Shown here: positions 32,111-40,952 of the stretch, piece by piece | How the letters are laid out: the number at the start of each line of letters is the position of its first letter | How positions within the stretch are numbered: position 1 is the first letter of the stretch | Source: Marine Group II euryarchaeote MED-G37 | GTDB taxonomy: Archaea > Thermoplasmatota > Poseidoniia > Poseidoniales > Thalassarchaeaceae | Assembly: GCA_002457555.1 (NCBI GenBank) | Contig: NTJQ01000010.1 | Span: 1-48,155 of the forward strand | DNA length: 48,155 nucleotides | Reading direction: 5' to 3' | Translations under genes and position numbers: made by a program | The notes under the pieces: generated by a model | The model's database searches: none | The model's input: the letters and a program-made list of their open reading frames with translations, nothing else | What the model was told of the DNA's origin: nothing

Positions 32111-33619
32111 ATGGCTGGAGCGTTCGACCTACTCGCCAATATTCGAGCACATTCTGGAAACGTCCGGACAGTAGGTTTGGATGATTCAGTGGTACAAGAG
32201 TTTTGCAACAACGATTCCGACTTAATTAGAGCGATTTCCGAAGCTTATGACAATCATTCTGCCCTGAGGGAAGAAGTAGGTGTAGCAACGATGATGTTGG
32301 ATGAATCTGATCTCATCACCAAACTTCAGGAGGATTACGTCAACTTCTACAAGCCAGAGACAGTGAACCCCTACATTCCAATCGCGGCTAAAGGTCCCTG
32401 GATAATCACATCCCACGGTAGAGTTATTCACGACAATGGTGGGTATGGTATGCTTGGGGCTGGACATGGCCCCGACAAAATAATCGATGCCATGAGTAAT
32501 AATTGGGTTATGGCGAATGTAATGACTGCATCATTTAGTCAGAAAAGATTGGCCGACGCACTTAGAAAGGAAGTTGGACACACAAGAGGGAGTTGTCCAT
32601 TCTCTCACTTTGTGTGTCTAAACAGTGGTTCTGAATCTGTCACGATTGGAATGAGAATTGCTGATGTTAATGCAAACGAGATGACTGGAAAAGGCGGTCG
32701 TCATGAGGGTAAGCCAATCAAATTGGTAGCGCTCAGACAGGCATTTCATGGACGTACTCAGCGACCAGCGATAATTTCTGACTCCTGCAAGGACGGGTAT
32801 CGGAATAATCTAGCAACATTCAGAGATAATCACGTAATTATCGTAGAGCCAAATGATATTGCTGACCTCCAAGCCACCTTTGCCCGTGCTGATGCAGAGG
32901 GGTTCTTCATTGAAATGATGGCAATGGAGCCAATTCAAGGAGAGGGTAGCCCGGGTCAATGCATAACTCGAGAGTTCTATGATGAGGCTCGTAGGCTAAC
33001 CAAAGAACATGGCTCATTACTGCTAGTCGATTCTATTCAAGCAGGCTTGAGAGGCCAAGGTTGTCTATCTGTTATCGACTACGATGGGTTCCGAGACGCA
33101 GAAGTACCTGATTTAGAGACCTGGTCAAAAGCACTCAACGCTGGTCAATATCCTCTCTCAGTTCTAGGATTAAGTGAGCGAGCAGCTGAATTGTATGTTG
33201 TCGGAATCTATGGAAACACAATGACCACCAACCCACGTGCTCTCGAGACTGCAGTCGCGGTTTTGAATCGAATAACCCCAGAAATGCGTCATAACATTCG
33301 TGACTCTGGTGAAGAATTCCTTTCGAAATTACGAGAACTACAGGCAGATTATCCAGAGTGCATTACTTTAGTCCAGGGTACTGGTTTGTTGCTTTGTGCT
33401 GAACTAGATCCAGATAGATTCCAAGTGGTAGGTTTCGGAGGAATCGAAGAATGGTGTCGAGAACAAGGTTTGGGAGTAATCCATGGAGGCCAAAACGCTC
33501 TCCGGTTCACTCCTCATTTCGGGTTATCAAGTCCGGAAATCGATATGATTGTAGCAATTGTCCGTAATTGTCTAGATCACTTCATTGCAAAAGAGCAGGC
33601 AGCGGTTACAACAGCTTGA
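32111..33619 (+). CDS. Class III PLP aminotransferase
   Basis: Fold-type I aminotransferase related to ornithine/lysine/4-aminobutyrate transaminases; 502 residues with this start. Marks: RVIHDNGGYGMLGAGH, the FVCLNSGSESVTIGMRIA cofactor region, AFHGRTQRPA, MAMEPIQGEGSP, LLVDSIQAGLRGQG, and the PLP lysine K340 in ETWSKALNAGQ. The YGNTMTTNPRALE segment follows. I chose the ATG of MAGAFDLLANIR because the frame upstream is AT-rich and Lys/Asn-rich; an ATG at 31961 would add 50 residues. Substrate cannot be named. A partner gene of unknown function starts 48 nt downstream. Confidence 0.88.
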   Translation: MAGAFDLLANIRAHSGNVRTVGLDDSVVQEFCNNDSDLIRAISEAYDNHSALREEVGVATMMLDESDLITKLQEDYVNFYKPETVNPYIPIAAKGPWIITSHGRVIHDNGGYGMLGAGHGPDKIIDAMSNNWVMANVMTASFSQKRLADALRKEVGHTRGSCPFSHFVCLNSGSESVTIGMRIADVNANEMTGKGGRHEGKPIKLVALRQAFHGRTQRPAIISDSCKDGYRNNLATFRDNHVIIVEPNDIADLQATFARADAEGFFIEMMAMEPIQGEGSPGQCITREFYDEARRLTKEHGSLLLVDSIQAGLRGQGCLSVIDYDGFRDAEVPDLETWSKALNAGQYPLSVLGLSERAAELYVVGIYGNTMTTNPRALETAVAVLNRITPEMRHNIRDSGEEFLSKLRELQADYPECITLVQGTGLLLCAELDPDRFQVVGFGGIEEWCREQGLGVIHGGQNALRFTPHFGLSSPEIDMIVAIVRNCLDHFIAKEQAAVTTA

Positions 33620-33666
33620 ATTTCTAGCCATCACAACCATGAGGGCAAACCTTCCCGTTGACTTTG

Positions 33667-34362
33667 ATGACAAAGGTGGTCCACCTTCTCGGAGAGCAAG
33701 ATGCAGTATATCTAGCACTTGCAGACCGGCTAGAACGAGCAGGTGCAACTTTTTCTCAGAACATAGAAGACGCAGACTTGATAATCGCTATAGGAAGAAT
33801 TCCTCTAACAACATCCGAAATTGATGTTGCAGTCATTCCAGCCAAAGAAAATAATCCAAATGCTAAACTTATTTTTCGAGTTCATGACATCCTTGTACCC
33901 CAGAAAGTCAATGGTTGGGGTAGTAAAATTCTCTCAGATTGGGTAGATTGGGTGAAAGGTGGTTCAGAGGGTAATCCTCCAGAAGATATCGAAGCACGTC
34001 ACTGGGTACACATCCGTGACGCAACAGACGCAATTGCCCAGATTTCATTGGCTGAGGGCGATATCGCAGTTGGAGTTATTGATTTGGCAGGTCGTCGTGC
34101 TTGGGGTTCAGATGCGGTTTTGGACGAAATGAAATTGCTATGGAGCAGATATACCGACGCACTGCATTTGACTCACACAGTCGAATCTCTGACCAATGTC
34201 CCTAGTCCGGCCTCACAGCAATTCGAGGGTGAAATTTCTCGTCCAAACCTCTCTCCATTACACGATGCAATGCTAGCCGCAGGTCGAGAAGAGGGATGGA
34301 GACCTCTAACAGCTATGCGCGTGGGGTTGATGGAATTGTTCGCTCACTCGCAGGGCGAATGA
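33667..34362 (+). CDS. Unknown protein, weakly dehydrogenase/epimerase-like
   Basis: About 232 residues, soluble. The start KVVHLLGEQDAVYLALADRLERAGA could be a degenerate Rossmann beta-alpha unit, and HWVHIRDATDAIAQISLA resembles the F-V-H-V-x-D-x-A-x-A-I helix of NAD-dependent sugar epimerases. The G-x-x-G-x-x-G loop and Y-x-x-x-K site are not present, so activity of that type is unlikely. It follows the aminotransferase in the same direction and probably shares its transcript. Function not known. Confidence 0.6.
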   Translation: MTKVVHLLGEQDAVYLALADRLERAGATFSQNIEDADLIIAIGRIPLTTSEIDVAVIPAKENNPNAKLIFRVHDILVPQKVNGWGSKILSDWVDWVKGGSEGNPPEDIEARHWVHIRDATDAIAQISLAEGDIAVGVIDLAGRRAWGSDAVLDEMKLLWSRYTDALHLTHTVESLTNVPSPASQQFEGEISRPNLSPLHDAMLAAGREEGWRPLTAMRVGLMELFAHSQGE

Positions 34363-34386
34363 AAACAATAGATCGTAATCTAATGT

Positions 34387-34563
34387 TCAGGAGCGGTCTG
34401 CTTGGACTTGCTTCCTTACGTCTTGAGCTGCAGCCTTAATGGTCTGCATTGTCTTGCGGACTCTGGTTCCAGCTGCGTTGACGCCCTTGTCGTGCTTTGC
34501 AGCATCTTTCATAGCGTCGGTCAATTCATCAATCATGTTCTGCATCATTGCCTCTACGGACAT
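34387..34563 (-). CDS. Histone H1/Hc1-like small basic protein
   Basis: A 58-residue protein: MSVEAMMQNMIDELTDAM, then KHDKGVNAAGTRVRKTMQTIKAAAQDVRKQV. The G-x-N-A-A-G-T-R-x-R-K-x-M-x-x-I-K-x-x-A-Q-x-x-R pattern matches the N-terminal domain of histone H1-like Hc1 proteins of chlamydiae and Bacteroidetes, which bind DNA. It lacks their Lys/Ala-rich tail. The ATG chosen gives a domain-only protein; a CTTAAG box lies about 28 nt upstream and there is no ribosome site, so it may be leaderless. A longer in-frame version adds Cys-rich sequence that looks non-coding. Confidence 0.7.
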   Translation of the reverse strand: MSVEAMMQNMIDELTDAMKDAAKHDKGVNAAGTRVRKTMQTIKAAAQDVRKQVQADRS

Positions 34564-34660
34564 GAAGCACGGCGCAACGCAGACGCCTCTTAAGCAATAT
34601 CCCGTCTTATGCAAGACTAAGCCACTCAGAATGGATAATTGAAAACGCCGAATACGGGAA

Positions 34661-35671
34661 TCATGAGAACAAGTCGGCTCCCAACAATGGAAGCAATAGA
34701 CTAGCATCTCCTTCAACTACGACATGTGGTGCCTCAGGTCGAACCTTTCCCCAAGAAATCGCTTCCTTGAGCCGAGCTCCTGAGAGAGAACCATCGTGTT
34801 CGGGGGCGGTTGTAATTCCAACTGCAGAATCTAGACCATCTCGATACTGATTCCACCAAATTACGTGGTGCTTCGAAATTCCTCCGCCAACCATCAATGC
34901 ATGAGATTCCCCCGCAGTCCAAGTCAGGTCAGAGAGTATTTGCTCGTCAGCGAGGAAATCGACCATGAAGTTTGGATTCTTTTGTCGATGCATGAATAAT
35001 TGAGCTCCGATTGATCCATCTGAAAGTCCAGGTATAACCATCGGTATGCGATGTTTTGCAATCCAATGAAGAAGGGAAGTTTCGTCTTCTATTCGGTCAC
35101 CCATAGCCCAGCATAGTTCCACAGACCCAAACCCTAACCATGGGTTGTCTGGATTAAGCGCAGACCTTTCTTCTTCGATTTCATCTAGCCAGGGAAGTAC
35201 AACCTTTTCGAGAATCTCTCCGTAACATTCGTTCGGCACGATTACGTTACCTAGGCGGTTTAGGCCCTCTTCTCCTAGAGCGATATCGTCGAGATTGAAA
35301 TCTCCATGAAAGTAGTCTTGGTAAGTTCTTGCGATATCATGATCCAAGGTCCCGCAAGTTGTGATAATGACATTGAATGACTTTCTCTTTACGGCCTCAA
35401 GAAAAAACCCTCGAGTTCCTGTTGCGCAAAGGCAGGCAGGGAATGAGAGCCAATTCAAAACCCCTTCATCGGTGGTTTTTGCCATTGATTCTCTGAGTAT
35501 GTCACGTGCGTGCGCGAGTTTGGTCGCAGTGAATCCACCGGCTCGCGCCATCTGATCGATTAGAGCGCGTGGGCTATCGACGGAATTGAAGTCATAATCC
35601 TCGACCGGAGTCGAGAAGTCATCGCGCGAGTAGGACGTCACCAATCTTCCGGCTCGCTCTTTCGTATTCAA
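34661..35671 (-). CDS. dys: Deoxyhypusine synthase
   Basis: Transfers the aminobutyl group of spermidine to a lysine of aIF5A, first step of hypusine formation. 336 residues. Visible: NAD-binding TTCGTLDHDIAR, the SDGSIGAQLF segment, active-site lysine in GGGISKHHVIWWNQ, and DGSLSGARLKEAISWGK near the end. Start is TTG, preceded by an AT-rich element (TAATATAATTT) overlapping the uvrB stop; the next in-frame Met is 42 codons in and too late. Last larger gene in a minus-strand run ubiD-ubiA-uvrB-dys. Confidence 0.94.
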   Translation of the reverse strand: MNTKERAGRLVTSYSRDDFSTPVEDYDFNSVDSPRALIDQMARAGGFTATKLAHARDILRESMAKTTDEGVLNWLSFPACLCATGTRGFFLEAVKRKSFNVIITTCGTLDHDIARTYQDYFHGDFNLDDIALGEEGLNRLGNVIVPNECYGEILEKVVLPWLDEIEEERSALNPDNPWLGFGSVELCWAMGDRIEDETSLLHWIAKHRIPMVIPGLSDGSIGAQLFMHRQKNPNFMVDFLADEQILSDLTWTAGESHALMVGGGISKHHVIWWNQYRDGLDSAVGITTAPEHDGSLSGARLKEAISWGKVRPEAPHVVVEGDASLLLPLLGADLFS

Positions 35672-35713
35672 TTCAACTAAGGCAATTCCAAAGGATTCAG
35701 GTTAGAAATTATA

Positions 35714-38023
35714 TTATTCTGCGGTCTGAATCTGGTAAATTCTATCTCGAAGCGCCGCAGCTCGTTCAAAGTCTAGCCTAGCCGCTGCCTGCTTCATTTC
35801 TTTCTCAAGACGCTCAATCAATTTGGCTTTCTCAGTATCATCAATTGATGTATCTTCGAGATCATCCTCAGTCAACGCTTCGTGGGCGGCCTCAACCCAT
35901 TCAGGCTGACTGATATTATCCAAAACGGAATCTGTAGAATTCCATGCACCAGCTCCGAGTCCGTATTTCTTGACTATTCCATCCAACCCTTTCTTTCCTG
36001 GTTTGCGAGCAACTAATCTTCGCCCGCCGCCCTTTCCTTTTCCTGCGGCTCCAGCCATCAGGTCTTCAACTTCCGCACCCATTACAGGTAGTGCCTTTTG
36101 AATGGTCTTCGGGATGATTCCATTTTCCTCATTGAATGCTTCTTGTCTGCGCCTTCTAGCGTTTGTTTGCCCTATTGCCGCCTCCATCGAAGGAGATACA
36201 GAATCAGCGTAGAGAATCACCTTTCCATTCTCATTTCGACTTGCTCTACCAATGGTTTGCAGTAATGAGCGCTCATTCCTTAGGAACCCCTCACGTTCTG
36301 CATCGAAAATCGCAACAAGCGAAACCTCTGGAATATCAAGACCTTCCCGAAGAAGGTTTATTCCAACAATTACATCGATATGACCTAGTCTTAGTGCCTT
36401 GATGATTTCAGTTCTCTCCAGAGTATCAATTTCTGAGTGAAGATAGTGCGCCTTGACATTCATCTTGAGTAAATATTCTGCAACCTCTTCAGCGAATTTG
36501 ATAGTCATCACAGTCACCAATACTCTCTCGTTTCTCTCGACACATTGGTTGATTTCACTGAGCAAATCGTCCACCTGACCTTTGGTAGGTCTTACTTCTA
36601 TTCCTGGGTCTAATAATCCAGTAGGCCGTATCTCCATTCTGACAACCTCAGGTAAGTCGACCAGAATTTCTTCCATAGGATAGCGTGCAATTTTCTTTGG
36701 AACATCTGCTTCTCCCGCTCCACCCGCAGCCGGTGCATGTAGCAGTCCTTCGTGTATGGGCTTTCCAGAAATTTCTGCGAGATGGCGCAACTCCCTTTCT
36801 CCGGGGGTTGCGCTGACATAGAGCATTTGAGGAATCAAATCTTGGAATTCAGCGAGTTTCAGAGGACGGTTATCGTGAGCGCTGCGAAGTCGGAATCCGT
36901 ACTCGACTAGATTGGCTTTTCTCGACCAATCTCCACCAAACATTCCACCTACTTGTGGTAGTGTAACGTGACTCTCATCCATGATTACCAGATATTTCTC
37001 TCCACCACCATGGTATGACTCGGCGCAATATCGGTAGAAATCAAGCAAACAGTATGGGCGCTCTCCCGGTTGCCTTCCATCGAAGTGCATCGAGTAATTC
37101 TCGACACCCTTGCAGGAACCGGTTTCGCGCAACATCTCTAAATCGAATTTGGTTCTCTGCTCGATTCGATGAGCTTCTAAATCTAGACCCTTTCGTTCAT
37201 AGAAATTTACCCGTTCATCTAATTCATCCTCGATATCTTCAACCGCTTGAAGGAATCTTTCTTCACTAGTCATGTAGAATTGTTTGGGGTGAATCCAAGC
37301 CTCCTCAAATTCGTCTAATGGCTCCCATGAAACCGCTTCACAAACTGTGATTTTTTCTATCCCATCCCAACCGAATCGTATTCTAATGGGGTCATCTCGA
37401 CTAGGCATCCAGACATCGAGGACCTCACCTCGAAGTCTGACGTCTCCTCTAGCAATATCTCCGGTTGTTCTTCGATATTGCATCTCAACCAAAGAGCGCA
37501 TGACATCCTGTGGTTCTCGCGCTTCTCCAACCTGCAAATGCAAATAGGATTCTTGGAATGCTTCTGGAGGATTCAAACCATAAATTGTGCTAACAGTTCC
37601 AACAGTAATCACGTCAGGACGAGTAACAAGACTAGCAACAGTCGAGAATCGTTCTTGTTCGATTCTTTCATTCATTTGTAATTCTTTGTCGATGTATAAG
37701 TCTCGATTAGGTAGGTAAGCCTCAGGTTGGTAGTAGTCGTAGTAACTTACGAAGTACTCCACTGCATTCTTTGGAAACAGCTCACTCATTTCTTGCCACA
37801 ACTGTCGAGCAAGGGTTTTGTTGTGAGACAAAATAAGCGTCGGCAATCCCAATTTCTGGATGATATTGGCCATGGCGAAGGTCTTACCAGAACCGGTAAC
37901 TCCCATCAAGACACAGCGCTCTTGACCGGCTTCGATTTGTTCCATTAGTCTGTCAATCGCTGCCTCTTGGTCGCCTGCTGTGCTATATTCCGAATGTAGG
38001 TGGAACATGCTGACATCTGACAT
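35714..38023 (-). CDS. uvrB: Excinuclease ABC subunit B
   Basis: DNA damage verification helicase of nucleotide excision repair, working with UvrA and UvrC. 769 residues, about 100 longer than common bacterial forms. Walker A GVTGSGKT (41-48), beta-hairpin YYDYYQPEAYLP, the DESHVTLPQ motif, ATP-dependent VSATPGERE, and motif VI TIGRASRNENG. The C-terminus has the UVR motif (LEKEMKQAAARLDFERAAALRDRI) preceded by a long linker with Gly/Lys-rich GKGKGGGRR near residue 660. The ATG is preceded by AGGTGA at six bases; earlier starts run into ubiA. Acquired from bacteria in this archaeal group. uvrA and uvrC are not in the window. Confidence 0.97.
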   Translation of the reverse strand: MSDVSMFHLHSEYSTAGDQEAAIDRLMEQIEAGQERCVLMGVTGSGKTFAMANIIQKLGLPTLILSHNKTLARQLWQEMSELFPKNAVEYFVSYYDYYQPEAYLPNRDLYIDKELQMNERIEQERFSTVASLVTRPDVITVGTVSTIYGLNPPEAFQESYLHLQVGEAREPQDVMRSLVEMQYRRTTGDIARGDVRLRGEVLDVWMPSRDDPIRIRFGWDGIEKITVCEAVSWEPLDEFEEAWIHPKQFYMTSEERFLQAVEDIEDELDERVNFYERKGLDLEAHRIEQRTKFDLEMLRETGSCKGVENYSMHFDGRQPGERPYCLLDFYRYCAESYHGGGEKYLVIMDESHVTLPQVGGMFGGDWSRKANLVEYGFRLRSAHDNRPLKLAEFQDLIPQMLYVSATPGERELRHLAEISGKPIHEGLLHAPAAGGAGEADVPKKIARYPMEEILVDLPEVVRMEIRPTGLLDPGIEVRPTKGQVDDLLSEINQCVERNERVLVTVMTIKFAEEVAEYLLKMNVKAHYLHSEIDTLERTEIIKALRLGHIDVIVGINLLREGLDIPEVSLVAIFDAEREGFLRNERSLLQTIGRASRNENGKVILYADSVSPSMEAAIGQTNARRRRQEAFNEENGIIPKTIQKALPVMGAEVEDLMAGAAGKGKGGGRRLVARKPGKKGLDGIVKKYGLGAGAWNSTDSVLDNISQPEWVEAAHEALTEDDLEDTSIDDTEKAKLIERLEKEMKQAAARLDFERAAALRDRIYQIQTAE

Positions 38024-38090
38024 TGGCGTCACCTGAGGGATATCGTGCTTAATGCGGGCGTTCTTGAACTCTAATGTTGAATTTCCCCTC

Positions 38091-38999
38091 TTATTGCGTT
38101 CCAACAGTATTTGGTTCATGCATTATTATCGCTGCTAGCAAAACCCAACCGGTCAGCATTGAGACTCGGAATAGAGTCGTTTGGAAATCTGCGAGTCTTT
38201 CTCTGGCAACTATAACAGCGATATTTGCAATCGCCATAATCCCAGCCGCTGCGAGGAAATAGACTTCATCCATCGGATTTGCGATTGCAAAGCAAGCGAA
38301 CCAAAGTAAAGTAAGTTGTACTGATGTTCGGGTAGTTGCTTGTTCCGAGAATCTTGCGGGGAACGAATGAATTCCTAGTTTGCGATCGCTTTCAACATCC
38401 ATGCGAGCATAATTGATATCAAAAGCCGTAATCCAAAGAGCTACTCCTAAACTGATGAAGAATATGGTAGGATACCAATGTGAATCTAGTATTGCATCCC
38501 ATTGGTGGACATCAGCCGAGAGTGCCAACCAAGCACCCGCAGGAGCCAAACCAAGGCAAAGGCCCAACCATAGGTGACAACCCCATGTGTAGCGTTTGGT
38601 GTATGGATAAATTAAGAATGCCAAGACAGGCAACCAAGACATCATCAATGCTACCTCATTTAGTAGCCAAGCACTGAATATAAGCACAATTAAGAAGATC
38701 GCAGCTAGACTCCAAGCGGTTCGCATAGACATTGATCCACTTACTAGATGTCGATTTTCAGTACGTGGGTTTTGAGCATCTATATCGCGATCTATAATTC
38801 GGTTTAGAGTCATTGCAAGTCCCCTCGCTCCGACCGCTGCCATTAGAATCCAAACAATGTCGAAAGACATCCAAGTAGAATCACTTGGAAGCTCATCAAG
38901 GAATTGATTGTGAGCGTGAATATAACCTATCAGAACGAATGGCAATGAGAAGAGAGTATGTTCAACTTTGACGAATTCGAGAACTTCTCTGACCCCCAT
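38091..38999 (-). CDS. ubiA: UbiA-family prenyltransferase
   Basis: Integral membrane enzyme of 302 residues with about eight or nine helices that joins a prenyl chain to an aromatic acid. The two Asp motifs are NRIIDRDIDAQNPRT and INYARMDVESDRKLGIHS. GAGGT, six bases before the ATG, overlaps the ubiD stop, indicating coupled translation. With UbiD next to it, a quinone pathway (menaquinone-type) is likely, but UbiA relatives also make archaeal lipids. Confidence 0.92.
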   Translation of the reverse strand: MGVREVLEFVKVEHTLFSLPFVLIGYIHAHNQFLDELPSDSTWMSFDIVWILMAAVGARGLAMTLNRIIDRDIDAQNPRTENRHLVSGSMSMRTAWSLAAIFLIVLIFSAWLLNEVALMMSWLPVLAFLIYPYTKRYTWGCHLWLGLCLGLAPAGAWLALSADVHQWDAILDSHWYPTIFFISLGVALWITAFDINYARMDVESDRKLGIHSFPARFSEQATTRTSVQLTLLWFACFAIANPMDEVYFLAAAGIMAIANIAVIVARERLADFQTTLFRVSMLTGWVLLAAIIMHEPNTVGTQ

Positions 39000-39008
39000 A
39001 ATCCGACC

Positions 39009-40883
39009 TCACAGATTGTTTTCTTTAATCCATGCCTCAACCTTAGCCTCTACCTCAGGATCATGAAGGGTAACTCCTGGCCAGCGCCTAACTGGATGGG
39101 GGCCTGTTTTGCTTGGAATCGGTGCAGTTGCATCCCAAGCAAGCCTAGAACGATCCTCATCGAAATGTAAGTCCCTTTCCACATCGAATCTACAGAAGAA
39201 TTGCCACAGTAATTTCCTTCTCCAACCATCTTCTTGTAAGTCTGCATCATCATCTGTAATGAATAGCCAGCGCAGATTTTCTGAGCCATTTAGCGACCAT
39301 ATAGCTTCTCTAAGTTTGGCAACATGTTCTCTCTGCGCTGCAGCTCCTTCCTCATTTACGGTTTCAACCGTTTCTTCTGGCCTTGGCCCGCCTTCGATAT
39401 GTGTGGTTACAACCATCATCGAAGGACGTAGCATTCTGACTTGAGTGACTCCCTCGATTTTGCTTACAGAATCAATTAGTGACTCGCCGGGTCCATCAGG
39501 ATTTGTAAGCCCAAACATTGGGTCATCATGGGTTGGGCTTGAAGCATCAATCATCACCTTATCATGCACATTTAGATGAGGTGAGGCATGAGCAAGCGAG
39601 TCAGCAACTTGGCCTTTCAGAAGTTGTACATCGCCCGAGATGTCTACCTTAGAGTCCAAGGCATCAAGAAGAGCATCTAGATCTTTTACTGGATGTTCTG
39701 GGTCGCAAGCGACAATCGATTTTAGAAACATCAATTGACCAGCCCCAAGTAATCCTAATGCCGTCTTCCGAGCCTGTCGAGGATAGCGTTGTTTGCTAGC
39801 CACAATCGCTAAATTGTGAAATCCTGTTTCTAGCGGAAGGAATAGATCAACGACATCTCTGTGTTGAAATTTTAGAACCGGACGGAACGCATCTCCTACA
39901 GATTCACCCAGATATCCATCTTCCATTGGCGGGACTCCAACTATGGTTGCAGGTAGGACAGCGTTTTTCCTGTGCGTGATGGCAGTTACGTGCATAAATG
40001 GATACTGCTCAGCCAATGAATAGTAGCCGAAATGATCTCCAAATGGACCCTCGATTTTTGTCTCTCCAGGAATTGTATAGCCCTCGATTACGAAGTCCGC
40101 CTCTGCTGGGACATAGAGGTCGTTAGTCAGACACTTTGTAAGTCGCAAGCGAGCACCTCCGAGTAAGCCTGCAAATTCGTATTCAGACAAATTGTCTGGA
40201 AGTGGTGCAATCGCTGAGAATATCAATTCTGGCGGCCCTCCAATACAGATTGCAACAGGCATTCTGTTGTCACCAGAATCGGCAGCGTGGTCAGCTCCAT
40301 GCTTGTGACGCTGCCAGTGTAATCCAACCTCTTTAGGACCGAAGATTTGACCGCGATACATCCCCATATTATGGATTCCAGTATTAGGGTCAGCAGTTAC
40401 TACCAATGGTAGCGTAATGAATGGGCCACCATCTTTTGGCCAAGTGGTTGGAATCGGTAGTTTAGTCACATCAGGGTCAACCATGCGAACTTGCTGGCAG
40501 GCACCCTTCCTGACTTTCTTGGGTGCCATCGACATTCCTTGCAAGGCTAGCGGAATACCAGTCCACGGCGCCCGAAGTATTCCACCTATGTCCGGCTTCA
40601 TCAAACCGACCATTCGTTCACCGATTTCTGATGGTTCTTCGACTCCCAAAGCACGATTAGTTCGCTCGTATGTTCCGAAGAGATTCATCGCTAAGGGAAA
40701 TTCACTAATCGAACCATCAGCCAATCGGGGTTGTTCAAACAAAATAGCCGGTCCTTTCGACTTGACTAACTTGTCGGCAATCGTCCCCGCTTCAAGATGA
40801 CAGTCTACAGGTTCAGAGACTCTACGCAACTCTCCTGCACTGTCTAACGCGTCGATGTAACGCGAGAGCCTACGCCAAGTCAT
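39009..40883 (-). CDS. ubiD: UbiD-family decarboxylase
   Basis: Prenylated-FMN-dependent decarboxylase, about 625 residues, long for the family. Visible: N-terminal RYIDALDSAGELRRV, the GMYRGQIFGPKEVGLHWQRHK region around the cofactor, the EFAGLLGGARLRLTKC strand, and EGPFGDHFGYYS containing the catalytic E-(x)n-E/D region, plus PPMEDGYLGE. The last 120 residues are an extension (acidic, ending EAKVEAWIKENNL). ATG MTWRRLSRYI is used; a start 13 codons earlier is possible. Adjacent to ubiA and divergent from the GGR-type gene. A UbiX-type FMN prenyltransferase is not in the window. Confidence 0.92.
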   Translation of the reverse strand: MTWRRLSRYIDALDSAGELRRVSEPVDCHLEAGTIADKLVKSKGPAILFEQPRLADGSISEFPLAMNLFGTYERTNRALGVEEPSEIGERMVGLMKPDIGGILRAPWTGIPLALQGMSMAPKKVRKGACQQVRMVDPDVTKLPIPTTWPKDGGPFITLPLVVTADPNTGIHNMGMYRGQIFGPKEVGLHWQRHKHGADHAADSGDNRMPVAICIGGPPELIFSAIAPLPDNLSEYEFAGLLGGARLRLTKCLTNDLYVPAEADFVIEGYTIPGETKIEGPFGDHFGYYSLAEQYPFMHVTAITHRKNAVLPATIVGVPPMEDGYLGESVGDAFRPVLKFQHRDVVDLFLPLETGFHNLAIVASKQRYPRQARKTALGLLGAGQLMFLKSIVACDPEHPVKDLDALLDALDSKVDISGDVQLLKGQVADSLAHASPHLNVHDKVMIDASSPTHDDPMFGLTNPDGPGESLIDSVSKIEGVTQVRMLRPSMMVVTTHIEGGPRPEETVETVNEEGAAAQREHVAKLREAIWSLNGSENLRWLFITDDDADLQEDGWRRKLLWQFFCRFDVERDLHFDEDRSRLAWDATAPIPSKTGPHPVRRWPGVTLHDPEVEAKVEAWIKENNL

Positions 40884-40952
40884 AACCGCGCGTGGCGATT
40901 CACCGTTGAATATGTTCGTCAAGACATTTTGGACAAATTAGCCGACGGATTC

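Noticed and set aside
34564-34716. Longer version of the Hc1-like protein
   Set aside because: The added 51 residues are Cys-rich, unlike the family, and overlap the deoxyhypusine synthase end.
38024-38119. Longer UvrB start overlapping ubiA
   Set aside because: The added residues lack similarity to UvrB, and AGGTGA lies six bases before the inner ATG.
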